A DNA stretch of 64,000 bases from Streptomyces sp. SAI-135 (GCF_029893805.1 NZ_JARXYP010000002.1:9176001-9240000), one strand, 5' to 3'. Shown: positions 16,709-26,072, counted from the stretch's first letter. Made by a program: numbers and translations. Notes: a model not told the origin generated them from the letters alone.

Positions 16709-18134
16709 GATGGCGTCCCGTGAAGTGGTGTAGCCAGCTAGCGTCCCGGAACGCGCGGCTATCTGCCCGGGGCGTGCATCCGCTGGCGGTGCATGCTCCC
16801 TGAACAAAGGCAGGCCATCGCGCAAGTCTCCCTGGTGAACGGGCAGTTCGACCGGAGGAGCACGCGATGGCCTTGTCCCAGTCTGAGCTGATGCGGCTGC
16901 TGGAGTCACTACGTCGGGCAGAGGGAGTTGAAGCAATCAGGGTGGTGTGCGAGCGCATCCTGCAGGAGCTCATCGAGGCCGAGGCGACCGACATGATTGG
17001 CGCCGCCCCGGGCGAGCACGCCGAGACGCGCACGACCTGGCGCAACGGTCACCGCCACCGGGTGCTGACCACGCAGGCCGGCGACCTGGACCTGAAGATC
17101 CCGAAAGTGCGGACCGGATCGTTCTTCCCGTCGCTCCTGGAACGCCGGCGCCGGATCGACCGGGCGCTGTTCGCTGTGGTGATGGAGGCATACGTGCACG
17201 GCGTCTCCACCCGCAGCGTGGATGACCTGGTCAAAGCACTCGGCGCGGACTCCGGGATCTCCAAGTCCGAGGTTTCCCGGATCTGCGGTGAGCTGGACGA
17301 GGAACTGACCGCGTTCAAGGAACGGCCGCTGGATCACACGGTCTTCCCCTACGTCTTCCTGGACGCCACCTACTGCAAGGCCAGGGTGAACCACCGGATC
17401 GCCTCGCAGGCCGTGGTCATCGCCACCGGCATCTCGGCCATCGGGCACCGCGAGATCCTCGGTGTGATGGTCGGCGACAGCGAATCGAAGCCGTTCTGGA
17501 CAAAGTTCCTGCGCAGTCTGCGGGCCCGTGGCCTGGAGAACGTCCAGCTGGTCATCTCCGACAGCCACAGCGGCCTGGTGGCCGCGATCCGCACCGTCTT
17601 CCTCGGCGCGGCCTGGCAACGCTGCCGAGTTCACTTCGTCCGCGACGTGTTCTCGGTGATCGAAAAGGGTTCCGGGGAGATGGTGGCGGCCACCATCCGC
17701 ACCATCTTCGCGCAGACCACCGCCGAACAGGTCCGCATTCAGCTGGACGTGGTCGCTGACATGCTCGGACGACAGTTCCCGCAGGTCAAGAAGATGTTGC
17801 TGGACGCCGCACCGGACATCACGGCGTTCGCGGACTTCCCGTCGGCGCACTGGAAGAAGATCTGGTCAACCAACCCGCTGGAGCGGCTGAACCGCGAGAT
17901 CAAACGGCGGGCCGACGTCGTTCAGGTCTTCCCCAACCCTGCCGCCCTGGACCGGCTCGCCGCGGCGGTCCTGGCCGAACTCCACGACGAGTGGCAGGTC
18001 TTCGACCGCCGCTACCTCTCCGAAGCCTCCATGGCCGAACTCTTCACCACCCAGCCGACCCCGCCCGAGCCGGAGATCACCCCACAACCGGAATCGAAAC
18101 AGCTGCCGTGACTACACCACCCCGCGGGACATGA
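16709..18134 (+). mobile_element. IS256-family insertion sequence with terminal repeats and target duplication
   Basis: The element is about 1426 bp. The left end, GATGGCGTCCCGTGAAGTGGTG, pairs with the complemented right end, TCATGTCCCGCGGGGTGGTG; both share TCCCG and GTGGTGTAG. CCAAGCGGCA is present on both sides (16699-16708 and 18135-18144). IS256 elements usually duplicate 8-9 bases, so one or two of those ten may belong to the ends. A single intact transposase gene is inside. Confidence 0.9.
16867..18111 (+). CDS. IS256 family transposase
   Basis: This 414-residue protein is a full-length mutator-type (Transposase_mut) DDE transposase. The three catalytic regions are visible: VFLDATYCKARVN, LVISDSHSGLVAAI and STNPLERLNREIKRRADVV. 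The C/H region WQRCRVHFVRDVF is also present. It is preceded by GGAGGAG nine bases before the ATG. No frameshift or stop is present and the terminal repeats are good, so the element is potentially active; it has split a copy of the three-copy repeat. Confidence 0.95.
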   Translation: MALSQSELMRLLESLRRAEGVEAIRVVCERILQELIEAEATDMIGAAPGEHAETRTTWRNGHRHRVLTTQAGDLDLKIPKVRTGSFFPSLLERRRRIDRALFAVVMEAYVHGVSTRSVDDLVKALGADSGISKSEVSRICGELDEELTAFKERPLDHTVFPYVFLDATYCKARVNHRIASQAVVIATGISAIGHREILGVMVGDSESKPFWTKFLRSLRARGLENVQLVISDSHSGLVAAIRTVFLGAAWQRCRVHFVRDVFSVIEKGSGEMVAATIRTIFAQTTAEQVRIQLDVVADMLGRQFPQVKKMLLDAAPDITAFADFPSAHWKKIWSTNPLERLNREIKRRADVVQVFPNPAALDRLAAAVLAELHDEWQVFDRRYLSEASMAELFTTQPTPPEPEITPQPESKQLP

Positions 18135-18835
18135 CCAAGCGGCATGTTCTGCCTCGTTTCTAACCTGTGCGTTCGAAGGTAGCCACGGCCTGGCGATCCG
18201 CCCCTCCTGGAACGCACCGGCGCCGGGTAGTCCTACTGTCCGGCGCCCCAGCCGCCCTGAAGGGGGTTTCCGCCGCCCACCAGATTCGGCGTGAGGGTAG
18301 CGCCTCGCCCCGCCTGCGGGATCGCCCCCCGCGCACGGGGAGGCAACCTCTCCAGCAGCGGGCTGGCGCCTGTCGTCCATGCCACCAGTGCGATTCACCG
18401 AGGCAGCCTGCCGCTCCGCGTAGACACGTGCGCCAGCCGACCGAAACCGGCGGAGCGCATGCTCAAGCTCGAATAGCGGCGCTCGGGAACGCTTACGGCT
18501 GTAACGCCGTATGTCATCCGAGGAGAGGGACTCGCCTCGCAACTGCGCAGGCGCCGGTGGCTGCGGCGTGGTACGGCGCGAGCGAACTCCACCATTGCAG
18601 TACACGAGCCAGTAGACGGTGGACTCCGCACCTCGCCACAGGGGCTGTTGAGGGCTGGCTGGGTCACGGCGTTCTGGGCCAGACTCCCCTTCCAAAGGAG
18701 AAAGGCGGCGAAGAGGGGCGCACCCAAGGTCGCTCAGGCCGTCGATAAACGCTCTCTTAAGCACGTGTCATCGCTGATGGCGGGCTTGGTGGTGCCTTTG
18801 CTCAGTCGAGGGTGAGAGGGCTGCCGTCGCAGAGG

Positions 18836-18957
18836 GTGAACCGGCGCGAAGCGCCCGCCACCGGCGTTGTGCACCAGCACATCAAGCGGACCGTCGATGG
18901 CCTCTCGTACCTGTTTAACCAGCTGGCGCACCGACGCGGTACCACCGAGATCGGCTA
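18836..18957 (-). pseudogene. SDR gene fragment, inside the 18326-19275 gap
   Basis: The minus strand encodes DLGGTASVRQLVKQV followed by GPLDVLVHNAGGGRFAPV, the middle of a short-chain dehydrogenase including its NAG motif. The nucleotide-binding start and the catalytic half are missing. I see no gene in the remainder of this 950-base stretch. Confidence 0.6.
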
Positions 18958-19275
18958 GGCAGTTTGGTTTGGATCGCCAGCATCTTCCTATGGTCCGCCC
19001 GATGACCAATCTGCCTAGCAGACACCTCGGCTACGATTCAACGCTTACGGCCACGGCAGGAGGCAACGGTTCCACTGGGGCGAGGCGAACCACGTCGAAC
19101 CGCACCCGGAAACAACGGCGTTGCGGGGTGTGCATCCGGGCCGACGGATTGGTGGTGGTTGCAACCGGACCATGGCCGCCCTGCCCTTCAGCAGCTGACA
19201 GCCCTGCCATGACCACCGCCCTGGGCGGGCGGGTGGAGTGCCCGAGGATCTCGGAGGGCGCCGGGGGTGGTTCGG

Positions 19276-20154
19276 TCAGAACATCGCGATGGGGTTGACC
19301 GGTACGCCGGTCAGGCCGTGGATGCGGGGTGGGGCGACGGTGAGCAGGAAGCTGTAGCGCTTTAGTCGCGTGCACAACGCCGCGAGGTCGTCCAATTGCG
19401 GGACGTCGATCAGTGGCATCGCCATTCGGCCGAGTGCTACCCCGTGCAGCGGGGCGGGCTCGTCCGGGTTCAGGGGAGGGTGCGCGTCGCCCCTGTCCGG
19501 GGCGAGGATGGCGACCCCTCGGCGGTGCATCCACCGCACCGCGTCCATGCTGATACCCGGGCTCGGTGTGTCGTGAGGTGCGCGGCCCGTCCAGCCAAGT
19601 CGGACCACCAGTGCGTCCCCGGAACCCACCTGGGCTCCCTGCCGCTTCTCGGCCTGTTCGAAGTCGTGTGACGTCACCGCATAGCCGGGGGGAAGTGGTC
19701 CGTCGACGGCCAGATCGAGCAGGACCCCACGGGTCACTATCCCCGCGGCGAAAGCAGCCGTCGATGCGTGTGTGATGCCCACGGGAGTGACGACCTGCTC
19801 CCTGGCTCGGCCCGGATAGACCTGGCCATCGGTCGACCAGTGTGCGAGCGCGTCGAGGTGCGTCGACTTCCAGTGGTGGTGGTAGACCACCGACAGATCG
19901 GCTGCCACCGGTCCACCGGTGTGAGACACCATCTGCTGCACTGGCGACGCGTCGATCGTCTCGGGCGAGAACGGGCTGAAGAACATCGCGCTCGGCGTGA
20001 TCGGCTGTGCCAGTGACGCCCACTGACCGGTCCGCGCCTCGGCGGCAGCCCTGGCACGCACCTCATCGGTGATCAGGTTGAGGGTGCCGAGTTCGTCGTC
20101 CGCTCCCCAACGGCCCCAGTTGTTTGGCAGGTCCGTCTCACTGATATCGGCCAT
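19276..20154 (-). CDS. Cyclase family protein (kynurenine-formamidase-like metal hydrolase)
   Basis: This 292-residue protein belongs to the cyclase family, whose characterised members include kynurenine formamidase and isatin hydrolase. NNWGRWGADDELGTLNLIT at the N-terminus and the metal-site region HHHWKSTHLDALAHW (HxxTHxDxxxH type) with VYPGRA after it are diagnostic; ILAPDRGDAHPP and LIDVPQLDDLA lie further on. The frame is open to 20193, but the ATG at 20154 has GAAAGGGG upstream and gives the usual family length. The truncated gene at 63878 begins with the closely similar NWGRWGEDDVLGTLNFID. The substrate is unknown, and no catabolic genes adjoin it. Confidence 0.88.
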   Translation of the reverse strand: MADISETDLPNNWGRWGADDELGTLNLITDEVRARAAAEARTGQWASLAQPITPSAMFFSPFSPETIDASPVQQMVSHTGGPVAADLSVVYHHHWKSTHLDALAHWSTDGQVYPGRAREQVVTPVGITHASTAAFAAGIVTRGVLLDLAVDGPLPPGYAVTSHDFEQAEKRQGAQVGSGDALVVRLGWTGRAPHDTPSPGISMDAVRWMHRRGVAILAPDRGDAHPPLNPDEPAPLHGVALGRMAMPLIDVPQLDDLAALCTRLKRYSFLLTVAPPRIHGLTGVPVNPIAMF

Positions 20155-20698
20155 GTCAGTGGCCCCTTTCGTCATGACGTACACGAACCGCAAGGCAACG
20201 GCGGACAGTCGACTCCTCCGCTGTCATCCCTGCCCCGGGCACGCTGGTAGCTGGTAACGCGCTATTTCATGCGATCAACCGCTCGCCGCCAGGCAGCGGC
20301 GCAGTCCGGTACGTTCGAGTGTCGGGGAACCGGACCGTGTTAGGCAGGGCCTGACGATCCGCCCTTAAGCGCACCGCCCGCGGAGAGCCCCAGGACAGAC
20401 CGGATGCCAGCGGATGGGCCAGGCACTGGTGGACGAGGTGCAAGTTCCCCGAGGGCTTCTGAGAGAGGAGAAGGTGCTCTGCGGGCTGCGTGGCGCCTGT
20501 TTCGTGATCTCCAGGAATTTGCGAGTAACTTGGAGGAGTCCGCTGAGACTGCAGTAGTCCCTGCACTTGTGTCAGATTCCGAAGGTCGCACCTTCATCCT
20601 CGTGCCGCCGCCGCGCGCCGCGGAAAAGGGATCAGGTCCGGTCGAGACCGGTTCGGCCGACGTCGTCACTCTTACAACGGCGCTGCCATGCCCGGATG
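20155..20698. other. Gap without a supported gene
   Basis: One plus-strand frame (about 20404-20709) contains a helical stretch, RDLQEFASNLEESAETAVVP, but the rest of it is low-complexity, and I could not relate it to a family. No repeats or hairpins stood out. Confidence 0.3.
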
Positions 20699-21214
20699 TC
20701 CGCCCATGACGAGGAGAGCTTCTTCGTCGACGCCCTCACCAACTACCAGTAGGCCCGGGACTCAGCTGGGCTGGCCCCGTCGACGATCGACCAGCTGATC
20801 AAGCCGGTCATCGAGGTCTGCGACTACTACGGCACCGTGCCCTGGCACCTGACCCCGCGCGAGGTCGACAAGTACTTCGCCGACCCGAGGGAGCGCGCCC
20901 ACAACACGCACCGGCAGAAACTCAACCACATCGACGCGTTCTTCGCCTTCCTCGAACAGCGCTACGCCCGCGACATCATGATGCGGTTCGGAGCGACCGT
21001 GGAGTCACCCCGGTCGGCCCGCTCAACAGGCCTGTCCACCGTGGGGACTTCGGGCTGCGGATCCCGCCCTCACAGACGGCGATGAAGGAGTTCTTCGCCC
21101 GCTGGCGGGAGCAGTTGCCGTACGCCCGGAAGTACGCCGTGGCCTGACGCGACTACGTCATGACGAAGATCGCGTACCTCTCCGGTGTACGGGCTGCCGA
21201 GCTGTGTCCGGTCA
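20699..21214 (+). pseudogene. Tyrosine recombinase/integrase relic
   Basis: The plus strand reads as the N-terminal half of a phage-type integrase: LAPSTIDQLIKPVIEVCDYYG, LTPREVDKYFADPRERA, HRQKLNHIDAFFAFLEQRYA, then in another frame PSQTAMKEFFARWREQL and TKIAYLSGVRAAELC. It is broken by TAG at 20750-20752, a frameshift near 21012 and TGA at 21145-21147, and stops before the catalytic Arg/His/Tyr region. It marks a former integrated element; no attachment-site repeats were found. Confidence 0.75.
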
Positions 21215-21344
21215 CGGACGCGCCCCCGGCGTTCTGTGCCCGGTCGGGGTCCTTCCCGTCAGGACACTGGCCGAGCGGTTGTCCGGCCGGCCGCGATGAC
21301 GAGGTTCTTCATGGTCTGCGGCGGGTCGGGACTGCGCCCTGCGA

Positions 21345-22202
21345 TCATGTGTCCGTTCCGGCGCCCGTCAGCGCCTGGACGCCGACGACGTCCAGCAACC
21401 GCAGCCGCTCGGCGGTCTCGCTGTCCTCCGCCGCGCTGAAGGCCATGATCCGCAGGTCGGTGCCGAGCGCCGCGAGGATGTCGCAGTCGAGGGTGAGCTC
21501 ACCGACGCTCGCGTGCCGGACCGTCTTGGTCAGGGGCTCATGCACACCCACCACGCCGGCATCCCACAGCGCCGCGAAGTCACTGCTCCGGGTACGCAGT
21601 TCATCGATCAGTGCGGCCAGTCCGGCGTCCTTCGGATAGCGGGCCGACGCCGCTCGCAGGTCGGACACGAAGGCCGCGCGGTGACCCGTCTGCCGGCTCA
21701 TCGCCTGGGGGTATCCGGCGGGCGGTGCGACGAAGGACCACCACACCGCATTCCTCCCGAAGCCGCGTGACGGTGGCGGGTCACCGAACAGTGCCGCCCA
21801 CAACGGATTCCACGTGATGAGGTTCCAGGCGGCGTCGTACACACTCAGCGGTGTGCCGGTCAGTCGGTCCAGCAGGCGCTGGACGCCTGCCGGCACATGA
21901 TCGGAAATCTGCCCGGCGCTCGGCACCGCCTGACCGGCGAGCACGAAAAGGTGCTCACGCTCCGCCGTCGCCAGCCGCAAGGCCCGAGCCAACGCGGACA
22001 GTACTTTCGGGGACGGATTCGTCGACCTGCCCTGTTCGAGCCGCACGATGTAGTCGACGGACAAGCCAGCGAGCAGAGCGAGCTCCTCACGCCGCAGGCC
22101 TGGCGCGCGCCGACCTCCGTCGTCCGGCAGGCCGACCTCGGCCGGTTTCGTGCGATCCCGCCAGGCGTGCAACGCCCTACCGAGATCCGTGGTTCCGGTC
22201 AT
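21345..22202 (-). CDS. MmyB-like transcriptional regulator (XRE HTH plus ligand-binding domain)
   Basis: This 285-residue regulator has the XRE domain LGRALHAWRDRTKPAEVGLP, APGLRREELALLAGLSVDYIVRLEQGR and PSPKVLSALARALRLA, followed by the MLTR ligand-binding domain (LLDRLTGTPLSVYDAAWNLI, WNPLWAALFGDPP). The open frame extends upstream past 22202, but that part is antisense to the aldo-keto reductase and does not resemble the family. It is divergent from that reductase with 165 bases between starts, the standard arrangement for an MmyB-like regulator and its target oxidoreductase. Confidence 0.93.
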   Translation of the reverse strand: MTGTTDLGRALHAWRDRTKPAEVGLPDDGGRRAPGLRREELALLAGLSVDYIVRLEQGRSTNPSPKVLSALARALRLATAEREHLFVLAGQAVPSAGQISDHVPAGVQRLLDRLTGTPLSVYDAAWNLITWNPLWAALFGDPPPSRGFGRNAVWWSFVAPPAGYPQAMSRQTGHRAAFVSDLRAASARYPKDAGLAALIDELRTRSSDFAALWDAGVVGVHEPLTKTVRHASVGELTLDCDILAALGTDLRIMAFSAAEDSETAERLRLLDVVGVQALTGAGTDT

Positions 22203-22367
22203 CTCCCGAGTATCGCCGATCGGCCGCGTCCCGTCGTGGTACTGCGGGTCCACCGGTTGCGGCGGGTACTGGTTGATGCTCGCGGATCCGTAGACGGTGG
22301 ATGTACCGGCCGACGGCCGGTGGCCGGCGGGGACCCACCCGCCGCTCTGCGCCGAAGGAGCACGTTC

Positions 22368-23387
22368 ATGGAGTACCGCAACCTCGGGCGGACTGGGATC
22401 AAGGTCAGCCCCTACGGACTCGGCACGCTGATGTTCGCCAGCCAGATGGGCAACGACCCGGACGAGTCGGTCCGGATCATCCACAAGGCGATCGACGCCG
22501 GGATCAACCTTATCGACACCGCCGACCGCTACGCCGACTCGGAGGACATCGTCGGAAGAGCCCTGAAGGGCCGCCGCGACGAGGTGGTCCTGGCCACCAA
22601 GGTCGGCCTGCCCATGGGCGAGGGCCCCAACCAGAAGGGCGCCTCCCGCCGCTGGATCACCACCGCCGTCGAGAACTCCCTGCACCGGCTCGGCACCGAC
22701 CACATCGACGTCTACCAGCTCCAACGGCCCGACCCGGACACCGACCTGGAGGAGACCCTTTCCGCCCTGACCGACCTCGTCAGAGCCGGCAAGGTGCGCG
22801 CCATCGGCTCGTCGACCACGCCCGCCTCGATGATCGTCCAGGCCCAGTGGGTCGCCGAACGCGCCGGGCTGCAGCGGTTCCGCACCGAGCAGCCGCCGTA
22901 CTCGATCCTGAACCGTGGCATCGAACGGGAGGTCCTGCCGCTCGCGCAGGAGTACGGCATGGGCGTCATGGTGTGGGGCCCGTTCGGCCAGGGCCTGCTG
23001 ACCGGCCGGGTGCGCAAGGGCGGTGACAACGACCTCAAGCGTGTCCAGTTCTCCCGTCACCTGTCCGACGAGCGCCGCATCGACGTCGTCGAACAGCTTG
23101 TCCCGCTCGCGAAGGAGGCCGGCCTGCCCATGACCCACCTGGCCATGGCCTTCACCATCGCTCACCCGGGCGTCAGCGCCGCGCTCCTCGGCCCGCGCAC
23201 CATGGAACACCTCGACGACCTTCTGGCCGGGGCCGACGTCGAGCTGTCCGACGACCTCCTCGACCGAATCGACGAGATTGTCCCGCCGGGCACCGACGTC
23301 ACCGCGCTGGACCAGGAATACCGGCCTCCGGCCTTGCTCGAGACCGCTCTCCGGCGTCGTCCCGCCGGGCTCCGGTCGGCGGCCTGA
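22368..23387 (+). CDS. Aldo/keto reductase with substituted catalytic His
   Basis: This 339-residue protein is an AKR-fold NADPH-dependent oxidoreductase: MEYRNLGRTGIKVSPYGLGT at the start, then LIDTADRYADSEDIVGRAL with Asp50 and Tyr55, ATKVG with Lys78, and GSSTTPASMI and EQPPYSILNRGIEREVLPL. The fourth tetrad residue is unusual: the motif normally YQxHxxD reads DVYQLQRPD, putting Gln119 where His is expected. The protein is otherwise full length and undisturbed. GAAGGAG lies seven bases before the ATG. It is divergent from an MmyB-like regulator. Its substrate is unknown. Confidence 0.92.
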   Translation: MEYRNLGRTGIKVSPYGLGTLMFASQMGNDPDESVRIIHKAIDAGINLIDTADRYADSEDIVGRALKGRRDEVVLATKVGLPMGEGPNQKGASRRWITTAVENSLHRLGTDHIDVYQLQRPDPDTDLEETLSALTDLVRAGKVRAIGSSTTPASMIVQAQWVAERAGLQRFRTEQPPYSILNRGIEREVLPLAQEYGMGVMVWGPFGQGLLTGRVRKGGDNDLKRVQFSRHLSDERRIDVVEQLVPLAKEAGLPMTHLAMAFTIAHPGVSAALLGPRTMEHLDDLLAGADVELSDDLLDRIDEIVPPGTDVTALDQEYRPPALLETALRRRPAGLRSAA

Positions 23388-23459
23388 GCCCCAGGGGCCC
23401 GGCGGCAGTGTGCCCAGGAACATAGTCCGGTCCCTGGCGTATCGCGGGCAGGCGCACGC

Positions 23460-23880
23460 ACGCCTACACCGACAAAACCGGCCCCGAGTTCAGGAAGGAC
23501 GCCGTCGCGCTCTACCGCGCTGCGGCCGGGAAGCGGACGTATGCGGCGGTTGCCGCGGGTCTCGGTATCACCGCGGAGTCGCTTCGGACCTGGGTGCGCA
23601 AGGACGAGGCCCAGGCCGCGCCCGACGACCCCGATGGCAGCGTGAGCGCGGCGGAGGAACTGGCCCGGCTGAGGACGGAGAACACCCGGATGCTCAAGGC
23701 CGAGCAGGAGTGGTAGCTGGAGCGCGAGATCCTGCACCGGGGAGCGGCCTATTTCGCCTGAGAAGTGAAGTGAGGCCCTGCCGCTGGGACTTCATCTCCG
23801 AGAAGCGCGCTGACTTCGGCGTGCAGCGGGTCTGCAGGGTGCTCAAGGTGTCCCGCGCCGGCTCCGCTTCTGGCGTTGCT
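23460..23880 (+). pseudogene. IS3-family OrfA/OrfB relic
   Basis: The plus strand encodes FRKDAVALYRAAAGKRTYAA, GLGITAESLRTWVRKDEAQA and EELARLRTENTRMLKAEQEW, an IS3 OrfA (HTH_Tnp_1), with TAG at 23714-23716 inside it. RWDFISEKRADFGVQRVCRVL follows, the start of OrfB. OrfB is then cut off and joined to the next fragment. Confidence 0.8.
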
Positions 23881-23895
23881 CCCTCCGACTGCGGC

Positions 23896-24522
23896 CTGCG
23901 CTCAGGGAAGTTCCGCGACATGATGCCGGTCCGCCTGCCGCACGTGCTCGGCGTGGACGCCGCTGGGGTCGTCGACGAGGTCAGCGCGGGGGCGACGATG
24001 TCCGGCCGGGCGACGAAGTCTTCGGCATCGTTTCCCTGACCGAGCTTGGCCAGCTCGGTGGCGCCGACGCCGAATACGCCGTGCTGTCCGCCTGGGCCCT
24101 GAAGCCGAACACTCTGAGCTGGGAGCGGGCCGGCGGCGTCGCCGTGAACGTGGAGACCGCCGCGCGTGCTCTCGATCTGTTGAAGGTCGGGGCGGGCAGC
24201 ACCCTGCTAATCGAAGGCGCGGCCGGCGGGGTGGGCACGCTCGCCGTCCAGCTTGCGGTGGCCCGCGGCGCGACGGTCATCGGCACCGCCAACCCGCACA
24301 ATCATGATTTTCTCGCCGATCTCGGAGCGGAACCGACGACCTACGGCCCCGGCCTGCCAGAGTGGGTAGGTGTCCTGACACTCGGCGGAGTGGACCTCGT
24401 CCTGGACTGTGTCGGGTCCGGTTCATTGCCTGACCTGGTGGACCTCGCCAGCACCGCGGAGCGGGTGGTGACCCTCGCCGACATGAACGCCGCTGAGTAC
24501 GGGGTCCATCTGAACCCGGGGG
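23896..24522 (+). pseudogene. Zinc-type/quinone oxidoreductase (MDR family) remnant
   Basis: The translation shows medium-chain dehydrogenase landmarks: RLPHVLGVDAAGVVDEV, then after a one-base frameshift near 23995 PGDEVFGIV, LSWERAGGVAVNVETAARAL, the NADPH-binding GAAGGVGTLAVQLAVARGA and DLVLDCVGSGSLPDL. The N-terminus is replaced by IS3 sequence and the C-terminus stops near 24522, where unrelated sequence begins. It cannot make a working enzyme. Quinone reductase-type activity is the family role. Confidence 0.8.
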
Positions 24523-24744
24523 AAGATTGTAGTCAGTCTCTGACTGGCCGTTTCAGCACTCAGAACCGGTCCCGTGTTCTGCTTGTACGCAACAGCGTTT
24601 GCTGTGGGTTGCCATGGGTCTCGTGCGGCAGGATGCTGCGGGTAGAGGCCGGGACTTGTCGCCAGGGGAGGGAGTGTCGACGTTTCCGTGCCGAGGGCTG
24701 GTGGGCCTCATGCCGACGAACACGAAGGTCGGGAGCGTCTCCGG

Positions 24745-25050
24745 GGCGATATGAGGAGATCATCGCCGAGGACCGGAAGCTCGTCGAGATCGATACGCAG
24801 ATCCCGTTCAAAATCGGTGGCCATGCTTTGGAGATCGAGCCGATCCGGCCGCACGATGGTTCGTTAGCAGCGGCCGGTGAAGGACTGCTCGGAGTGCGGG
24901 AGACCTTGGAGTTGTACGCCGAGGACATCGGCGTCTCCTACAACCAGGTCCGCCTCAACCGGAGCCAGCAAGTGGCCCGCAGAGCACCGGATCGCGGGCG
25001 TCTCCTGCGAGATCCACCGGATCCTGGAGAAGCTCGATGACCGCTTCGAC
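24745..25050 (+). pseudogene. DUF6192-like protein remnant
   Basis: The stretch YEEIIAEDRKLVEIDTQIPF, RPHDGSLAAAGEGLLGVRET, LELYAEDIGVSYNQV, then in another frame KWPAEHRIAGVSCEIHRIL resembles my recollection of the Streptomyces DUF6192 family, often found near integrated elements. A frameshift near 24965 splits it and it has no proper start. The family assignment is from memory and tentative. Confidence 0.45.
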
Positions 25051-25079
25051 TGGATCCTTCCAGCGGTTCCTGCCCGGAG

Positions 25080-25985
25080 TCAGGCGTTGTGGAGACAGGC
25101 GGCCTGATGCTGTAGGGCTGTCACCATCGCCTGATCCTGGGGGGAAGGGCACGGTCGGGTCACGGCGACAGTGGCGCGTCCGGACCACGAGCTGTCGGTG
25201 ACGGTCAGGGCTCGTACACCCTTCGGCAGGGCGGGTAGGGCCAGGGAGGGGATGACCGTGACGCCCAGGCCGGCCGCGACCAGGCCTAGGCGTGTCGACC
25301 AGCCGCGTGCAGTGTGGGCGATGTGAGGATTCGAAAGGGTGGGCCAGGCTCCGAACTGCGGCTCGCCCGCCGTCCCGTCTCCGGCGATCCAGTGCTCTTG
25401 GGCGAGGTCCAGCACGGTGATGCCAGCCTGGCCCGCGAACCGGTGAGTGTCCGGAAGTGCCACCAGAAGGTCACCTTGGAGCACTGTGGTCTGTCTCAGT
25501 TCGCTCAGGTCGTAATCCGGCAGGCCGTGGCCGACCCCGATCACCGCTACGTCCAGCCGGCCCGTCCGCAGCCGCCGGAGCAGTGCGGGAGTCGAGGCCT
25601 CCTCCAGAACCACGGCAAGACCCGGGTGGCCAGAGGTCACCTGTGCCATCGCTCGCGGGACCAACGCTATGGCCGCGGAAGGGTAGGCGCCGATCGTGAG
25701 GCGACCCGCCAGCCGGTCGCGCAAGCCGGCGAGTTCCAGCTCGGTCGCCGCCATGTCAGCGAGGATTTCCGTCGCGCGCCGGACGAGCACCTGGCCTGCC
25801 GGGGTAAGAGCCACACCTCGTCGTCTACGGTCGAAGATCGGCGCTCCGGCCGCTGCCTCCATGGCGGCGACCTGGCGGGAGATCGCTGACTGGGTGTAGC
25901 CGAGCATCTCGGCCGCTCGAGTGAACGATCCCGCGGCGGCGACCTGGTGGACGACGCGGAGACCCGCAAGGGTGAACTCGACCAT
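25080..25985 (-). CDS. LysR family transcriptional regulator
   Basis: This protein of about 301 residues has the LysR helix-turn-helix at its N-terminus (VVHQVAAAGSFTRAAEMLGYTQSAISRQVAAMEAAAGAPIF, then ALTPAGQVLVRRA) and a periplasmic-binding-type effector domain (LTIGAYPSAAIALVPRAMAQ, LVALPDTHRFAGQAGITVLDLAQEHWIAG). The frame opens at 26015; I prefer ATG 25985 because it gives the standard length and frees a dyad at 25998-26009 for the promoter. Divergent from the NTF2-like gene at 26073, which is its probable target. Confidence 0.9.
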   Translation of the reverse strand: MVEFTLAGLRVVHQVAAAGSFTRAAEMLGYTQSAISRQVAAMEAAAGAPIFDRRRRGVALTPAGQVLVRRATEILADMAATELELAGLRDRLAGRLTIGAYPSAAIALVPRAMAQVTSGHPGLAVVLEEASTPALLRRLRTGRLDVAVIGVGHGLPDYDLSELRQTTVLQGDLLVALPDTHRFAGQAGITVLDLAQEHWIAGDGTAGEPQFGAWPTLSNPHIAHTARGWSTRLGLVAAGLGVTVIPSLALPALPKGVRALTVTDSSWSGRATVAVTRPCPSPQDQAMVTALQHQAACLHNA

Positions 25986-25997
25986 GGCCGCGAGATT

Positions 25998-26009
25998 AAC
26001 ATGCGTGTT
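25998..26009. promoter_or_regulatory. Candidate LysR binding dyad
   Basis: AACA-TGCG-TGTT (complementary four-base arms) lies in the short divergent region between the LysR gene and the NTF2-like gene, in the AT-richer segment ATTAACATGCGTGTTCG. It fits the loose LysR consensus. Confidence 0.35.
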
Positions 26010-26072
26010 CGTCATGGAAATGGTGCGAAATCATCGTTGGACTGCATGGCTAAACGGGGGCAGGCTGGCGAT

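Larger units (their letters stand above)
16666..18325 (+). repeat. Three-copy repeat, copy A, split by the IS256-family element
   Basis: The sequence GCGATGTCC-CAGCCTGGAAAGG to CCAAGCGGCA (16666-16708) continues at 18135-18325 with CATGTTCTGCCTCGTTTC, GTTCGAAGGTAGCCACGGCC and GATTCGGCGTGAGGG. Read without the insertion it matches copies at 36190-36480 and, inverted, 45127-45417. Copies B and C carry an acyl-CoA-dehydrogenase start directly beyond the GCGATGTCC end; copy A does not. Confidence 0.8.

Noticed and set aside
22203..23423. Upstream extension of the minus-strand regulator frame
   Set aside because: It is antisense to the aldo/keto reductase and not homologous to the XRE family; the regulator starts at 22202.
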